From Rhizobacter sp. (GTDB lineage Bacteria > Pseudomonadota > Gammaproteobacteria > Burkholderiales > Burkholderiaceae_C): a DNA stretch of 64,000 nt. Below, one piece after another: positions 63,212 to 64,000 of this stretch (its first letter is position 1; each line of letters opens with the position of its first letter). The notes below the pieces were generated by a model. The model saw only the letters and a program-made list of their open reading frames with translations. It had not been told where the DNA came from and searched no databases. The DNA lies in contig JAMLIM010000005.1 of the NCBI GenBank assembly GCA_023954175.1, positions 1 through 64,000 of the forward strand. The letters are read 5' to 3'. The position numbers were made by a program, and so were the translations under genes.

Positions 63212-63415
63212 TTGGCCGGTATCCGGGCTGGCGGAATCGACCCGAGCGACCTTCCCGAAGGCGAGAAGCCTTCAGTGGTGTGTGCACTCGAGCGGAGGCT
63301 GCTTCAAGAGCAGCCTCGTCCGCCGTACCGTTGCGGGGGCAGCGCAGATTCGAAAGCGGCGACGACCGTGGGCCGACGCGTCTTCTTCTGCTTCCCGTTT
63401 AACTGCGCCGGCAAG
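63212..63415 (-). promoter_or_regulatory. Cobalamin riboswitch upstream of btuB
   Basis: On the minus strand, in order: P1 arm TTGCCGG, TTAAACGGGAAGCAG, CTGCCCCCGCAACGGTACGG, a stem-loop GAGGCTGCT..AGCAGCCTC, a CACCACTGAAGGC segment with CGGGAAGG, and GCCAGCCCGGATACCGGCC followed by CAA pairing back to P1. These are the conserved blocks of the adenosylcobalamin aptamer. Between it and btuB a CTCGC/GCGAG hairpin (about 63150-63170) could switch ribosome access. Shuts off btuB-btuC-btuD when B12 is plentiful. Confidence 0.92.
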
Positions 63416-63463
63416 AACACCGGCGCGGGCACCAACGCCGCCATTGTCGCAGAGCGCGCCCCC

Positions 63464-63469
63464 TACAAT
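63464..63469 (+). promoter_or_regulatory. Possible -10 element for the coiled-coil gene and zapA
   Basis: TACAAT lies 34 nt before the ATG of the small coiled-coil gene. TTGTCG at 63444-63449 is the only -35-like match but gives a short 14-nt spacing. The region is also the divergent promoter area of the riboswitch transcript. Confidence 0.35.
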
Positions 63470-63502
63470 CGCCCATCCTTCCACGCCACCTGCAAACGCC
63501 AC

Positions 63503-63739
63503 ATGGCCACCGTCGAAGACCTCGCCTCGCGCGTCGAACGCCTGCTGCTGCGGCACGAGGAATTGCAGCGCACGGCGACGCTGCTCGAGCAGGAACTCGC
63601 CGGCGTCACGCAGGAGCGCGACAGCCTGCGCTCGCGGCTCAATGCGGCGCGCAGCCGGATCGACGCGCTGCTCGCGCGGCTGCCGGCCGATGCGCCGAAC
63701 AACGGCGCCGACGATGCCGCCAAGGGAGCCCGCACGTGA
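63503..63739 (+). CDS. Small coiled-coil protein upstream of zapA (TIGR02449-like)
   Basis: 78 residues. Almost entirely a heptad-patterned helix (about 5-58: VEDLASRVERLLLRHEELQR, then LEQELAGVTQERDSLRSRL), with a short disordered tail. Position directly before zapA and size fit the small TIGR02449/ZapB-like cell-division family. GTGA overlap with zapA (63736-63739) indicates coupling. Confidence 0.75.
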   Translation: MATVEDLASRVERLLLRHEELQRTATLLEQELAGVTQERDSLRSRLNAARSRIDALLARLPADAPNNGADDAAKGART

Positions 63740-64000
63740 AGCAGATCGAAGTCACGATCATGGGCCAGAGCTATGTGCTCGGCTGCCCGGAAGGCGGCGA
63801 GCGCTCGCTGCTCGCCGCGGTGAGCCGGGTCGACGAGGAGATGAGCGCGATCCGCGACGCCGGGCGCGTCAAGGCGCGCGAGCGCATCGCGGTGCTCGCG
63901 GCGCTCAATCTTGCATACGCGCTCGCCGAACGCCCGGCCGCGGCGGGGACAGCGGACACCACGGCGGACGGCCATCAAGTGGACATTGCCGCGCTCGTGC
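63736..64000 (+). CDS. zapA: Cell division protein ZapA, N-terminal part
   Basis: 88 codons are in the window and the gene runs off the right edge. Starts at GTG 63736: MKQIEVTIMGQSYVLGCPEG, followed by ERSLLAAVSRVDEEMSAIRD and ARERIAVLAALNLAYAL, the ZapA head domain. Cross-links FtsZ filaments at the division site. Confidence 0.93.
   Translation, partial: MKQIEVTIMGQSYVLGCPEGGERSLLAAVSRVDEEMSAIRDAGRVKARERIAVLAALNLAYALAERPAAAGTADTTADGHQVDIAALV

Overview
The window is high-GC DNA (Ala/Arg-rich proteins, many 1-4 nt stop/start overlaps). It comes from a betaproteobacterium, most likely of the order Burkholderiales. The evidence is the gene order rpsO-pnp-quinone oxidoreductase-tpiA-secG-tRNA-Leu-nuoA-N, a Ralstonia-type intracellular PHB depolymerase, an iscRSUA-hscBA-fdx operon, and the pair of a soluble RnfB-like protein with nth. 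No phage, insertion sequence, integrase or CRISPR array is visible. The window reads as chromosomal core with a few accessory patches.

Regions. (1) 1-6979: glycogen and trehalose genes. glgE (partial) and glgB are read leftward. A membrane-tethered trehalose-6-phosphate synthase and otsB are read rightward, with a 0.9 kb repeat-rich non-coding block between those two. (2) 7000-16125: aroC, a CBS-domain protein, then metY-hydrolase-DUF962-GNAT, YihY, DUF2069, an FAD oxidoreductase and an MFS carrier. (3) 16156-37297, all leftward: DUF1178, a NUDIX hydrolase, the complete 14-gene NADH:quinone oxidoreductase locus (nuoN to nuoA in window order), tRNA-Leu(GAG), secG, tpiA, quinone oxidoreductase, pnp and rpsO. 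(4) 37433-48443: an aminotransferase, hsp20, tsaD, an unrecognised exported protein, a MaoC-type hydratase, and the isc iron-sulfur operon with its IscR-type promoter. (5) 48557-52069: an MCE/Mla-type lipid transport operon. (6) 52117-58595: uvrB, an aromatic/aspartate aminotransferase, phaZ, the rnfB-like gene and nth. (7) 58592-63415: cobalamin uptake (btuF, btuD, btuC, btuB) with a cobalamin riboswitch. (8) 63503-64000: a small coiled-coil gene and the start of zapA.

How the genes work together. glgB, glgE, otsA and otsB connect alpha-glucan and trehalose metabolism. The Isc machinery would supply the many Fe-S clusters of Nuo, RnfB and Nth encoded nearby. BtuB-BtuF-BtuCD form one vitamin B12 import route split over two transcription units, of which the btuB-btuC-btuD unit has a riboswitch.

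The least ordinary features are these: the mosaic of inverted, direct and tandem repeats at 5315-6223; the sensor-like membrane domain on the trehalose synthase; the histone-H1-like tail of GlgB, made by a 15-nt tandem repeat; an intrinsic terminator inside the isc operon; a family of hairpin repeats in the nuo intergenic gaps; palindromes ahead of phaZ; and a 604-residue exported protein of unknown function translationally coupled to tsaD. No wholly new multi-gene system was found.
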